DNA of 64,000 bases from Mesotoga sp. BH458_6_3_2_1 (GCF_003664995.1 NZ_JFHL01000005.1:62001-126000); one strand, 5' to 3'; shown: positions 35,623 to 42,822, counted from the first letter of the stretch. Made by a program: numbers and translations. The notes: generated by a model not told the origin, from the sequence alone.

Positions 35623-35702
35623 GCCAGTCTGCTGACGCAGGCCAGTCAGGCTTCGCCTGGCCAGTCTCGCCTACGGCGAGGCCAGTTCCGACTTCGTCGG
35701 GC
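35623..35702. repeat. Hairpin array A, copy 1: four GCCAGT-plus-palindrome units
   Basis: Four units in a row, each GCCAGT followed by a short perfect palindrome: CTGC-TGAC-GCAG, CAGGC-TTC-GCCTG, CTCGCC-TAC-GGCGAG and CCGAC-TTC-GTCGG. Units are 18-22 bp. The spacer is constant while the stems differ. Confidence 0.9.
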
Positions 35703-36033
35703 AAACAAAGACCATTGAGAAAAAGCATTGCGGAGAGGTTCGCTGCGCTCACGAGAGAAGAGAGAGAGAGAAGAAACCAGTAAGATTGGCGATGAAACTT
35801 ACCCCGTCACATGCATATCTTTGATCTCACTTTGACTAACCAAGAAAAGACCCTTCCTCTGGAATTTTTTCCTCATTGACGTCTGCTCTTCTCGGAGAAC
35901 GGTGGACCGCCGACGGACAACGTTGTCTTCACAGCGATCAGCAGGTTTTCTCTAGGGTTGAGCGGATCTTTTTGTGTGAATAGACGGGGACCTCAGGCGC
36001 TCGTCCGTCCCCAATTCCGTTCCCTTATCAGTG

Positions 36034-36067
36034 CTCTTTCGGGCGAACAGCCGTTCGCCCCTACAAA
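36034..36067. repeat. 34-bp palindromic repeat, copy 1
   Basis: Contains the 8-bp stem GGGCGAAC / GTTCGCCC around AGCC, followed by CTACAAA. Identical to the copy at 36379-36412. Short GGGCGA...TCGCCC palindromes ending in CTAC occur as dispersed REP-like elements in many bacterial genomes. Confidence 0.9.
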
Positions 36068-36113
36068 CAGCCGACAAATTCTTCTGAACTTGATTCAGCA
36101 TCCTGTTCTTCAA

Positions 36114-36211
36114 AACCCGATTCTCATAACCCGCTTTTATCAACCCGATCTTGCTAACCCGAATTTCATAACCCGGGTCTAGTAACCCGATCCTCGTAAC
36201 CCGCTCCTAGA
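36114..36211. repeat. 14-bp tandem repeat array, seven units
   Basis: Seven consecutive 14-bp units, each starting AACCCG and followed by a variable 8-mer, often ATTCTCAT-like (ATCTTGCT, AATTTCAT, ATCCTCGT and so on). The AACCCG core is invariant in all seven. The period is not a multiple of three, so it is not coding. Confidence 0.9.
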
Positions 36212-36223
36212 CTCTGCTCTTTC

Positions 36224-36327
36224 CCCGCGAAGCGGGCATTGCGTCCTGGCATGTTCTTCGCCAGTCTTGCGTCCACTGATGCTCCTCAGTGCATTGCGAC
36301 CGCCGATGCTTCTCGACGCATTGCGGC
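36224..36327. repeat. Hairpin array B: palindromes separated by a CATTGCGNC-type spacer
   Basis: Palindromes CCCGC-GAA-GCGGG, CTGGC...GCCAG, CACTGA-TGCTCC-TCAGTG and CGCCGA-TGCTTC-TCGACG (one mismatch) alternate with the 9-base spacers CATTGCGTC, TCTTGCGTC, CATTGCGAC and CATTGCGGC. Confidence 0.85.
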
Positions 36328-36378
36328 TTCTCCTATGGTCCCTTTTTTCGAGTAAAAGGCAGAGATTCCAACCAAGAC

Positions 36379-36412
36379 CTCTTTCGGGCGAACAGCCGTT
36401 CGCCCCTACAAA
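36379..36412. repeat. 34-bp palindromic repeat, copy 2
   Basis: Identical over 34 bases to 36034-36067, in the same orientation, 345 bp apart. Contains the GGGCGAAC / GTTCGCCC stem and the CTACAAA tail. Confidence 0.9.
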
Positions 36413-36507
36413 AGATCGCATAATCGTCTGATATTGTAATCCCGTAGCTTTTCGAATAGTGGGCTGACGAGCTCCTGACGTCTGTCTACGTCTATTCACA
36501 ATAGGAA

Positions 36508-36568
36508 CCAGTCAGGCTTTGCCTGGCCAGTCTCGCCTTCGGCGAGGCCAGTTCCGACTTCGTCGGGC
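36508..36568. repeat. Hairpin array A, copy 2: three units
   Basis: Same order as the last three units of copy 1: CAGGC-TTT-GCCTG, CTCGCC-TTC-GGCGAG and CCGAC-TTC-GTCGG with (G)CCAGT spacers. The only differences within these units from copy 1 are single bases in the loops (TTC to TTT, TAC to TTC); all stem bases are kept. The first spacer lacks its leading G. Confidence 0.9.
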
Positions 36569-36626
36569 CTAAGAATCTCACACAGATTAGAGGACTGTCA
36601 GATAACGAAAACAAGAAGAGACTGTC

Positions 36627-36651
36627 ATCCCGTGATGCTTTTGCACGGGAT
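36627..36651. repeat. Single hairpin with 8-bp stem
   Basis: ATCCCGTG (36627-36634) pairs with CACGGGAT (36644-36651) around a 9-base loop containing ATGCTTTTG. The loop contains the TGCTTT theme seen in arrays B and C. Preceded by CTGTC. Confidence 0.8.
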
Positions 36652-36720
36652 CTCATTCTAAGAACCGCTGAACGCTCAAGAACGAAAACCCGCTGACCTG
36701 ACAGGCTTCCTGCGAAACAG

Positions 36721-36805
36721 CATCACTTCCTCGCGCAGCGAGCCTCACTTCCCCGGATGTTACTCCGGGCATCACTTCCTGGGATGTTCTTCCCAGCATC
36801 ACTTC
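36721..36805. repeat. Hairpin array C: three palindromes separated by CATCACTTC
   Basis: CATCACTTC (or CCTCACTTC) at 36721, 36743, 36770 and 36797 separates CTCGC-GCA-GCGAG, CCCGGA-TGTTAC-TCCGGG and CTGGGA-TGTTCT-TCCCAG. The spacer length is nine as in array B, and the two longer hairpins share with array B a six-base loop of TGYTNY form closed by GA/TC. Confidence 0.88.
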
Positions 36806-36868
36806 TGCTCTTTCCAGGCCCGGTTCTAACTGAGAGATCACTAGAGAAACCGTCATCGCAAGGAAGTG

Positions 36869-37615
36869 CTACACAATTGCCGAGAGGTCCGTCAAAAACT
36901 CGGCTATTTCCTCCGACATTGAGTCGAAGAACTGGGCTGGACTGCAATCCGCTGAGATTTCACCGTTCTTGAAGAAGATCACACGATTGGCAATGTGCTT
37001 TGCAAATTCAACTTCGTGCGTGACGATAATCATGGTTCTACCTTCCGAAGAAAGCCGCCTGATTACCCTCATGACCTCACCGACGAGCGACGGATCGAGA
37101 GCGGAAGTAGGTTCGTCCAGGAGCACGATATCGGGATTCATGACTAGTGCTCTGGCTATGCCCACTCTCTGCTGCTGGCCTCCTGAAAGCTGAGACGGGT
37201 GATTGTTCAACTTGTCGGCGAGGCCGACTTGACTTAGCTGAACTTCGGCCGCCTTTCTGGCATCAACCCAAGTCATGTTTTTTACTTTTACGAGAGGAAG
37301 CGCAACATTGTCGATGATTTTGAGGTGACTTATCAAGTTGAATCTCTGAAATACGAATCCAACTCTTGACCTGAAGGCCCTTATTGAATGCTTCGTTCGC
37401 TGCACCTGACTACCTTTGAAAAATACCTCGCCCCTGTCGGGAGTGATTAAATTGTTGATACAGCGGAGGAGAGTTGTCTTTCCTGCCCCGGAAGCGCCGA
37501 GAACGGCAATCACGTCACCCTCCTTGACTTCAAAGGAGACATCCTTAAGAACCACCTGGCCGTCAAATGACTTGGTCAGGTTCAAGAGTTTGAGTATTAC
37601 TTTTTCATCCTTCAT
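36869..37615 (-). CDS. Polar amino-acid ABC importer ATPase, GlnQ-like
   Basis: 248 residues. Walker A GASGAGKTT (about 35-43), signature LSGGQQQRVGIARAL (about 139-153), Walker B IVLLDEPTSALDP and the H-loop VTHEVEFA are all intact, as in the GlnQ/HisP group. The start overlaps the permease stop by 4 bp (ATGA). It powers the importer whose other parts are the next two genes. Confidence 0.92.
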   Translation of the reverse strand: MKDEKVILKLLNLTKSFDGQVVLKDVSFEVKEGDVIAVLGASGAGKTTLLRCINNLITPDRGEVFFKGSQVQRTKHSIRAFRSRVGFVFQRFNLISHLKIIDNVALPLVKVKNMTWVDARKAAEVQLSQVGLADKLNNHPSQLSGGQQQRVGIARALVMNPDIVLLDEPTSALDPSLVGEVMRVIRRLSSEGRTMIIVTHEVEFAKHIANRVIFFKNGEISADCSPAQFFDSMSEEIAEFLTDLSAIV

Positions 37616-38346
37616 GGAATAGCGAGCCTCCTTTCAAGTATCCTTCCCACTAGAGATACAAGGGAGGTCATTACGAGATAGCAGGCGGCCAGTACTATAT
37701 AAGCTTCAAAGACCGCCAGAGTTTGAGTTCCGACCTGTCTCGCTTTCATTGTGAGATCGCCCAGTGCGATGACTGATACGAGAGAGCTGTCCTTTATCAG
37801 AGTGACCAGCTGACCTATAAGAGGCGGGATTGAGATCCTGAATGCCTGAGGAAATACGATCGAAAACATTATCTGGCTCCTATACAGGCCCATCGCTTCT
37901 CCGGCCTCCTTCTCCCCAGAAGGAACGGCGTCAATGCCGGCTCGAAAGATCTCACCAACGTAGGCTCCCTCAAACAACGAGAGGGAGATCACGCCTGCCC
38001 AGAATCTATCAACATTGACCGCCGATCCAAAGCCGTAGTAAACAAGAAGGATGACGACCAGTAATGGCATGTTCCTGAAAAACCAGACATACAGTGTACC
38101 GGCATCACGCAAAAGGTTGACCTTTGAATCTCTTGCGAGAGCTACGGCTATTCCGACAATCACTGCAAGAGCAAGAGCGATGACACTTAGCTGAAGAGTA
38201 GTCACTATGCCGTCTAGAAAAAGTTTGTAATACTTCGTCAGGGTGCTCCAGTTAAAGGGGTAAACGGCCGATACAGATGAGTAGGAGAACCAGAGTAGAC
38301 CGGCGACAATAATCCCCAGAGTAATCTTCGACATCGCTCTTGACAT
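37612..38346 (-). CDS. Polar amino-acid ABC importer permease
   Basis: 244 residues from the ATG at 38346 (AAGGACGG upstream); a longer in-frame start would overlap the binding-protein gene and is unlikely. About five membrane segments; LDGIVTTLQLSVIALALAV at the start of the domain and the EAA loop SGEKEAGEAMGLYRSQIMFSI with IVFPQAFRI at about 170-195 are typical of HisM/GlnP-type permeases. A single permease gene suggests a homodimer. Confidence 0.88.
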   Translation of the reverse strand: MSRAMSKITLGIIVAGLLWFSYSSVSAVYPFNWSTLTKYYKLFLDGIVTTLQLSVIALALAVIVGIAVALARDSKVNLLRDAGTLYVWFFRNMPLLVVILLVYYGFGSAVNVDRFWAGVISLSLFEGAYVGEIFRAGIDAVPSGEKEAGEAMGLYRSQIMFSIVFPQAFRISIPPLIGQLVTLIKDSSLVSVIALGDLTMKARQVGTQTLAVFEAYIVLAACYLVMTSLVSLVGRILERRLAIP

Positions 38347-38357
38347 AAAAACCGTCC

Positions 38358-39125
38358 TTAGAACTCGGGCTCGTATTCTACGAACCAGTAGTCTTGGAGT
38401 TCTTGGAGTGTACCCGTTGTCTTTATCCACTGAATGAAAGTGTTCATCCACTGGAGCGTCTCGAAATCACCCTTTGGGATAGCCACGCCGAAGTCCTCTC
38501 TGGTGAGGAGGTCTTCAGTCACTTCAAGCTGGTCGTATTTCTTGGCCATGAATCTCGCGTAGATCGAGTCGAAGATCATTGCGTCGGCCCGCCCCGAAGC
38601 CACCTGGAAGGCCGCCTCGTCGATTGTCTCAAACATGAAGATCTGAGCTTCTGAGAGAAGCCTGTTCGCAGCCTCCGCACCTGTCGATCCAAGTTGTACG
38701 GCGATCTTGACATCTGGATCGTTCAAATCTTCTTCAGTGGGTGGGAGTTCATACTTGTTCGTGTTGTAGAGAATTATCTGACCCACAGTTAGATACGGAT
38801 CAGTAAAGTTGACTCTCAATGCCCTTTCCGGAGTAATAGTCATCGCAGACCAGATGATGTCGAACTTGTTTGAAACGAGAGCGGGAATTATTCCGTCCCA
38901 GTTTACAACAACAAATTCCAGCTTCACATCTAGTATCTCGGCCATCTTCTTCAGAATATCGACTTCCAGCCCTATGCGGTCGCCGTCGGGATTCGTTCCG
39001 TAAAGGGGCATGTAGCCTGCGTCCTGTCCGACTCGCAGTACACCTCTCTGCTTGACGTCATCGATGAGACTTCCAAATGCCAGGGTCATACAGAGTAAAA
39101 CCAAAACCAGCAGTAACTTCTTCAT
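38358..39125 (-). CDS. Polar amino-acid-binding protein (SBP family 3)
   Basis: 255 residues with a signal peptide (about 1-18). GVLRVGQDAGYMPLYG, GLEVDILKKMAEIL, WDGIIPALVSNKFDIIWSAMTITPERA and FTDPYLTVGQ follow the classic HisJ/GlnH pattern. The ligand is probably a polar or charged amino acid; the exact one is not clear. First gene of the three-gene importer, directly behind a leader with an attenuator-like terminator. Confidence 0.92.
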   Translation of the reverse strand: MKKLLLVLVLLCMTLAFGSLIDDVKQRGVLRVGQDAGYMPLYGTNPDGDRIGLEVDILKKMAEILDVKLEFVVVNWDGIIPALVSNKFDIIWSAMTITPERALRVNFTDPYLTVGQIILYNTNKYELPPTEEDLNDPDVKIAVQLGSTGAEAANRLLSEAQIFMFETIDEAAFQVASGRADAMIFDSIYARFMAKKYDQLEVTEDLLTREDFGVAIPKGDFETLQWMNTFIQWIKTTGTLQELQDYWFVEYEPEF

Positions 39126-39308
39126 AGTACACCTCCATTAAAATAAAAAGACCGGGCTATAAGCCCGGTCTGTTGAATTCTGAGAGAGCACGACTAAAGA
39201 GTGCCGCCTCCCGGAACCGGGCGCCGCAGTCTGTGATGATGAAGCTTGTTTGTTCTGATCGATGAACTGAAACTAATTCTCACAGGGATCACCTTCGTCG
39301 TGTTTTGA
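39126..39308 (-). promoter_or_regulatory. Structured 5' leader with terminator/alternative pairing: candidate riboswitch or attenuator
   Basis: The transcript from the promoter at 39315-39344 has a leader of about 180 bases. Near its end is an intrinsic terminator: 10-bp stem (39171-39162 with 39158-39149), 3-base loop, T-rich tail (39148-39141), just before the GGAGG of the binding-protein gene. Upstream, GCCCGGU (39222-39216, transcript sense) can pair with ACCGGGC in the terminator 5' arm (39169-39163), which would release termination. A long-range CTGTGA/TCACAG pair encloses a further GUUC/GAAC hairpin. It does not match the T-box or lysine-riboswitch signatures I know. Confidence 0.65.
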
Positions 39309-39314
39309 TAAACG

Positions 39315-39344
39315 ATAGTATCAGCACTGGATATCAAATGTCAA
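39315..39344 (-). promoter_or_regulatory. Promoter of the amino-acid importer operon
   Basis: On the minus strand TTGACA (39344-39339), an 18-base spacer and TACTAT (39320-39315). A clear vegetative-type promoter. Confidence 0.8.
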
Positions 39345-39385
39345 GTAACGTTTCGCGCAAAGGTGTTAAGAGAAGGTTTGGGGCC

Positions 39386-39991
39386 CTATAGAATTCTCAT
39401 AATCTCTTTCGTGATCTGCTGAGCCTTCTCCGGATTGATCACAATATCGACGGATCTCGCATCTATCTTGTAAATCGGCGAAAGATCGTAATCTCTTATC
39501 CAGCTGGAGTAAAGTCTGTCGAGTTGTTCCCAGTAGGCAATAGGGACCGCAGTTTCCATTTGTCTTCCCCTGCGTCTTATTCTCGCCAGAATGGTGTCAA
39601 CATCGGCATCTATATAGACCAGGAGATCAGGCTTCTTGAGATACTTGATCATTGAGTCGAACATTGTCACATACGCATTGAATTCCCTGTCGGACATCTT
39701 TCCGGTCTCGAAAAGGTTTCGAGCGAAAATCTCTTTGTCTTCGTATATTGAACGATCAAATACCGTATTTTCACTCTCCTCGGCACTCTTTAGGGAGCAG
39801 TATCTGTGGTATAGAAAGTAAGTCTGGAGATGATACGACCAACGCTTCTGATCGTAGTAGAAGTCTTCAAGGAAAGGATTATCGGATACCGACTCGAAGT
39901 GAATCTTATAACCCAGTCCTTCTGCTATTGCGTCTGCAATCGTAGATTTGCCGGCACCGACATTGCCGGCGAGGACTATTATCTTGCCCAA
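39386..39991 (-). CDS. Deoxynucleoside kinase
   Basis: 201 residues from a TTG with AGGAG upstream. GNVGAGKST (about 8-16) is the P-loop; VFDRSIYEDKEIFARNL (about 79-95) has the DRS motif and catalytic/substrate residues of the deoxyadenosine/deoxyguanosine kinase family; ARIRRRGRQME is the lid. It phosphorylates deoxynucleosides in salvage. It is monocistronic and divergent from the polyferredoxin gene. Confidence 0.9.
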   Translation of the reverse strand: MGKIIVLAGNVGAGKSTIADAIAEGLGYKIHFESVSDNPFLEDFYYDQKRWSYHLQTYFLYHRYCSLKSAEESENTVFDRSIYEDKEIFARNLFETGKMSDREFNAYVTMFDSMIKYLKKPDLLVYIDADVDTILARIRRRGRQMETAVPIAYWEQLDRLYSSWIRDYDLSPIYKIDARSVDIVINPEKAQQITKEIMRIL

Positions 39992-40102
39992 TGCGCATCA
40001 CTCCTGTAAATCTACTTATGGGACAATTCTAGCATTAGTTCTAAGGGAACTCTAAGGTTTCTCAAGTCAAATAGTATATTATCTATTTGAGGAAGTGAGA
40101 CC

Positions 40103-41668
40103 GTGAAAAACCGCTACCAGAAAACACGATTGGCAGTCCAGATAGTCTTCTTTGTTCTTATACTGTATATCAGCGTTGGTCATTATCTTGCAGAAAAACA
40201 TATAGCTGAACTGCCCGGGGTTGCAAGCCTTCATGCGGTCTGTCCATTCGGCGGTGTTGTGACAATATATAATCTAGTTACCGATGGCAGCTACATTCAA
40301 AAAATTCATCCTTCGAACCTCTATGTTATGGGAGGATTGTTGGCTTCGCTTATTATAGCAGGTGCCTTCTTCTGCGGCTGGATCTGTCCTCTGGGGAGCG
40401 TCCAAGAGTGGTTTGGAAAGCTGGGAAAGAGGGTACTAAGATCTCATTACAATAAGGTCCCCGTTCTTCTCGACAAGATACTGAGATCTGGTAAGTACTT
40501 GATGCTTCTATTTGTGATAATTCAGACGGCTAGAACGGCAACTCTGCTTTTCAGCAACTTTGATCCCTATTATAATCTGTTCAACATTTGGACTGACGAA
40601 ATCGCTATTACTGGTTACATTGCAGTCTTCCTCACGATTGGGGCTTCCTTCTTCGTTGAGAGACCCTTTTGTCGTTATGCATGTCCATTGGGAGCGATTA
40701 CCGTCTTATTCAACTCATTCAGCCTAATTAACATTCGAAGAAGAGCTTCCACCTGTATTGACTGTGAGCTGTGTGATATCGCCTGCCCAGTCGGCATAGA
40801 CGTTTCGAAAGTGACCGTTGTGAGGAGTCCAGCGTGCAACAGATGTCTGAAGTGTGTTGCCGTCTGCCCAACGAACGAAAATGGAACGCTTGCAACAAGG
40901 GCATTTTTCAGTAGAAAATCCGATACCCGAAGAAAGGAGATTCCAGCAAGGATTTATATTCTCGTTGCAGCCCTCGCCTTTCTTCTGCCGATAATGATTT
41001 CTGTCTTTGTCGGCGCTTTCGAGACGGAAAAGACCAGAGTCTACGTTGTTCCGGAAGATATCAAGGGTTCAACATCTTTTGCCGAGATAATCGACAACTA
41101 TTCACTTTCAAAAGAACAGCTCTTCAATAGTCTGGGAATTCCCGAATCGGCTTCAGTAGAATTGAAAATCAAAGATCTAACTGGGATTCTGGGTTTTGTT
41201 GGTGAAGAAGAGGTCATTTCTAGAGAGCACATCGCACTCTTAGTCGACAAATACAATGATCCAATCACTTCAATGGCCGACCGCGCCAAAGCAGATTTCA
41301 CCGAGATTCTCTCACTCGTAGAATCGGCCGGTCTCAATGGATCGGATTCGGTCTCTGAGGTTATGAAGGAAGGACCCCGCGGGTTGTTCGCATATCTCTT
41401 CAGCGGAAGATGGCCATCTGAATCGTCCGCAGTTGATACACTTGTCATTGAAGCGCCTTTAGAAGACCACGGCAAATCGACTTCAATTGACATCAAGGGT
41501 TCAACAAGCCTTTCCGATATCAGCTCGTCTGTTGAGGATTTCGAAGCTTTTCTCGAGCATTTCGGAATACCAAAGGATGAGCCCGTGACATCGCAATTGA
41601 AAGATTTGAAAACAAAATACGGCATCGAAGTATCCGATATAAAGGAATATCTCTCTGAAGAGAGATGA
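40103..41668 (+). CDS. Membrane polyferredoxin (4Fe-4S, NapH-like) with duplicated C-terminal domain
   Basis: 521 residues from a GTG after AGGAAGTGA. Four or five membrane segments in the first 200 residues carry CGWICPLGSVQEW (about 92) and CRYACPLGAITVLF (about 192), the motifs of NapH/NosR/RdxA-type proteins. Two 4Fe-4S motifs follow (CIDCELCDIACPVG about 219, CNRCLKCVAVCP about 246). After another membrane segment (about 290-310) there are two copies of a small domain starting KGSTSFAEI and KGSTSLSDI, each with a (F/L)GIP motif. It probably moves electrons across or along the membrane; the partner is unknown. Confidence 0.85.
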   Translation: MKNRYQKTRLAVQIVFFVLILYISVGHYLAEKHIAELPGVASLHAVCPFGGVVTIYNLVTDGSYIQKIHPSNLYVMGGLLASLIIAGAFFCGWICPLGSVQEWFGKLGKRVLRSHYNKVPVLLDKILRSGKYLMLLFVIIQTARTATLLFSNFDPYYNLFNIWTDEIAITGYIAVFLTIGASFFVERPFCRYACPLGAITVLFNSFSLINIRRRASTCIDCELCDIACPVGIDVSKVTVVRSPACNRCLKCVAVCPTNENGTLATRAFFSRKSDTRRKEIPARIYILVAALAFLLPIMISVFVGAFETEKTRVYVVPEDIKGSTSFAEIIDNYSLSKEQLFNSLGIPESASVELKIKDLTGILGFVGEEEVISREHIALLVDKYNDPITSMADRAKADFTEILSLVESAGLNGSDSVSEVMKEGPRGLFAYLFSGRWPSESSAVDTLVIEAPLEDHGKSTSIDIKGSTSLSDISSSVEDFEAFLEHFGIPKDEPVTSQLKDLKTKYGIEVSDIKEYLSEER

Positions 41669-41684
41669 TCATAGAGAAGTCTAT

Positions 41685-41711
41685 TTGTTGCGCCTTCTCC
41701 TGTTGTATAAT
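41685..41711 (+). promoter_or_regulatory. Candidate promoter of the first small exported protein gene
   Basis: TTGTTG (41685-41690), a 15-base spacer and a perfect TATAAT (41706-41711), 47 bases before the GTG start at 41759. The spacer is short for a standard promoter. Confidence 0.5.
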
Positions 41712-41758
41712 CGGGTAGAACTCCGGTTGAGTTCATGCATTTAAGAGGAGGGATAGAT

Positions 41759-42217
41759 GTGAAGAAATTCTTGTTGATTGCAGTTGTCCTAGGTCTGGCC
41801 GTTGCGCTTTTCTCTGAGCCGCTGATCGTCTGGCCAGATAAGTCTCATGGAAAACCACTTGTAGCCGGTCTGCACGCTCCCGTTTACGGTGAAGCAAAAC
41901 TAGACGTCTTTGGAAATATTACCGGTTGGACCGGTCCGAATCTAGGGCTTGGATGGACTTGGAAGACATACTTTAGTCCGTTAGAACTTCAGAAGATCAA
42001 CTTTTACTACGAAATCGGAACAAATATCGTGATACTGCCTTATATCGGGGCCGGTTTCGATTACGCTCTAGTTCTTCAGAATAACCAGACGCTTCTCGTT
42101 GGAGCGGGTGTATCGGCTTCTCCATTAACCGTTCTCGGCTTTTTCTTCAAGTCGCCTTCTGCGATTCTATCGTCCGTCTTGAGTTCTGTAAGACTGAATG
42201 TCGCGGTAGTTTTTTGA
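41759..42217 (+). CDS. Small exported protein, paralogue of 42823-43191
   Basis: 152 residues from a GTG with AGAGGAGGGA upstream; an in-frame ATG at 41735 has no ribosome site and would precede the signal peptide. Signal peptide about 1-18. The mature part has alternating hydrophobic strands and a GNITGW motif, then (F/S)PLEL and a GTNIVILPYIGAGFDYAL segment, which line up with the second gene. Probably a small envelope beta-rich protein. No known family recognised. Confidence 0.7.
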   Translation: MKKFLLIAVVLGLAVALFSEPLIVWPDKSHGKPLVAGLHAPVYGEAKLDVFGNITGWTGPNLGLGWTWKTYFSPLELQKINFYYEIGTNIVILPYIGAGFDYALVLQNNQTLLVGAGVSASPLTVLGFFFKSPSAILSSVLSSVRLNVAVVF

Positions 42218-42236
42218 TCGACGGCTATGTATAATT

Positions 42237-42259
42237 GACCCCGAAAGGGGTCATTGTTT
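42237..42259 (+). terminator. Hairpin between the small exported protein gene and the next gene
   Basis: A 6-bp stem GACCCC (42237-42242) and GGGGTC (42247-42252) with a GAAA tetraloop, followed by ATTGTTTT. It may terminate the upstream transcript. Its 3' arm also contains AAGGGG, the only visible ribosome site for the TTG at 42259, so it could instead hide that site. Confidence 0.55.
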
Positions 42260-42693
42260 TGAGTGAACTGGAGAACAGTGGGAGAGAAAGAGATCAGGCG
42301 GAGAAGAAAGTGGACAGTGAAGTCAAATCTGTCCTTACCAAATACACGTTTGTTGCAGTCTTAGTGCTTGCAGTGGTTCTGATGCTTCTCTCTTCAAGAG
42401 GCAGGGTTGAGGAGTTCGATCCGGAGAGTGTGTTTCCAACTATTGAGGAGACGTCTCTTCTCTTCATAAATGAAAGCCTTCTTCCGGAAGGCGAGGAGAT
42501 TGAACTTCTGGAGATAGTCTCCATCGACTACAGTGAAATCGAGTGGGGATTATACTCGTATGAGACTATTGTGAAATACTACTTATCTGGAGCTGTCAGA
42601 AGCCTCCACACTGTCTGGGAATACAGAGTTCGAGATGACAGCGTCGATCTTTCCCAATACTCGTTAGATGGAAAAGAGTGGCTTGAACCTTAA
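42259..42693 (+). CDS. Hypothetical single-span membrane protein
   Basis: 144 residues from the TTG at 42259; an upstream TTG at 42235 lies inside the hairpin and is unlikely. A charged N-terminus of about 30 residues, one membrane segment (about 30-48) ending at SSRGR, then an acidic domain of about 95 residues outside. No family recognised. It lies between the two paralogous exported proteins. Confidence 0.6.
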   Translation: MSELENSGRERDQAEKKVDSEVKSVLTKYTFVAVLVLAVVLMLLSSRGRVEEFDPESVFPTIEETSLLFINESLLPEGEEIELLEIVSIDYSEIEWGLYSYETIVKYYLSGAVRSLHTVWEYRVRDDSVDLSQYSLDGKEWLEP

Positions 42694-42746
42694 CTGTTAT
42701 CAGCCACACTGTATGCCAAAAATTGCGTTTGGAGAATGAAAACACG

Positions 42747-42776
42747 TTGACTTGATGCGGGTAATAAGTGTAAAAT
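42747..42776 (+). promoter_or_regulatory. Promoter of the second small exported protein gene
   Basis: TTGACT (42747-42752), an 18-base spacer and TAAAAT (42771-42776), about 47 bases before the ATG. A good vegetative-type match. Confidence 0.7.
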
Positions 42777-42822
42777 CATTAGGTAGGGATAAGCTCAACA
42801 TTACTTAAAAGGGGGTAATTTA

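Larger units (their letters stand above)
35455..36868. repeat. Non-coding island of hairpin arrays and short repeats (1.4 kb)
   Basis: No credible gene is seen between the LD-carboxypeptidase and the amino-acid ABC ATPase. The stretch looks more GC-rich than its surroundings and is a mosaic of several repeat families, listed separately: constant-spacer hairpin arrays (35623-35702, 36508-36568, 36224-36327, 36721-36805), a 14-bp tandem array, two identical 34-bp palindromic copies, and a single long hairpin. Diverged direct repeats (CATTG-x-x-GAGA-x-GTTCGCTG) also occur at about 35581-35610 and 35727-35756. Confidence 0.85.

Noticed and set aside
36179-36499. Minus-strand open frame of 106 codons inside the repeat island
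   Set aside because: It spans array B and one 34-bp palindrome; its peptide is a by-product of the repeats, with no family resemblance.
35623-36805. Possible CRISPR array
   Set aside because: The constant parts are only 6-9 bases and the variable parts are themselves palindromes of differing length; no cas genes or typical 28-37-bp repeats are present.
39126-39308. T-box leader before the amino-acid importer
   Set aside because: The conserved GGTGGNACCGCG antiterminator sequence and a clear specifier loop are not visible, so only an unclassified attenuator is claimed.
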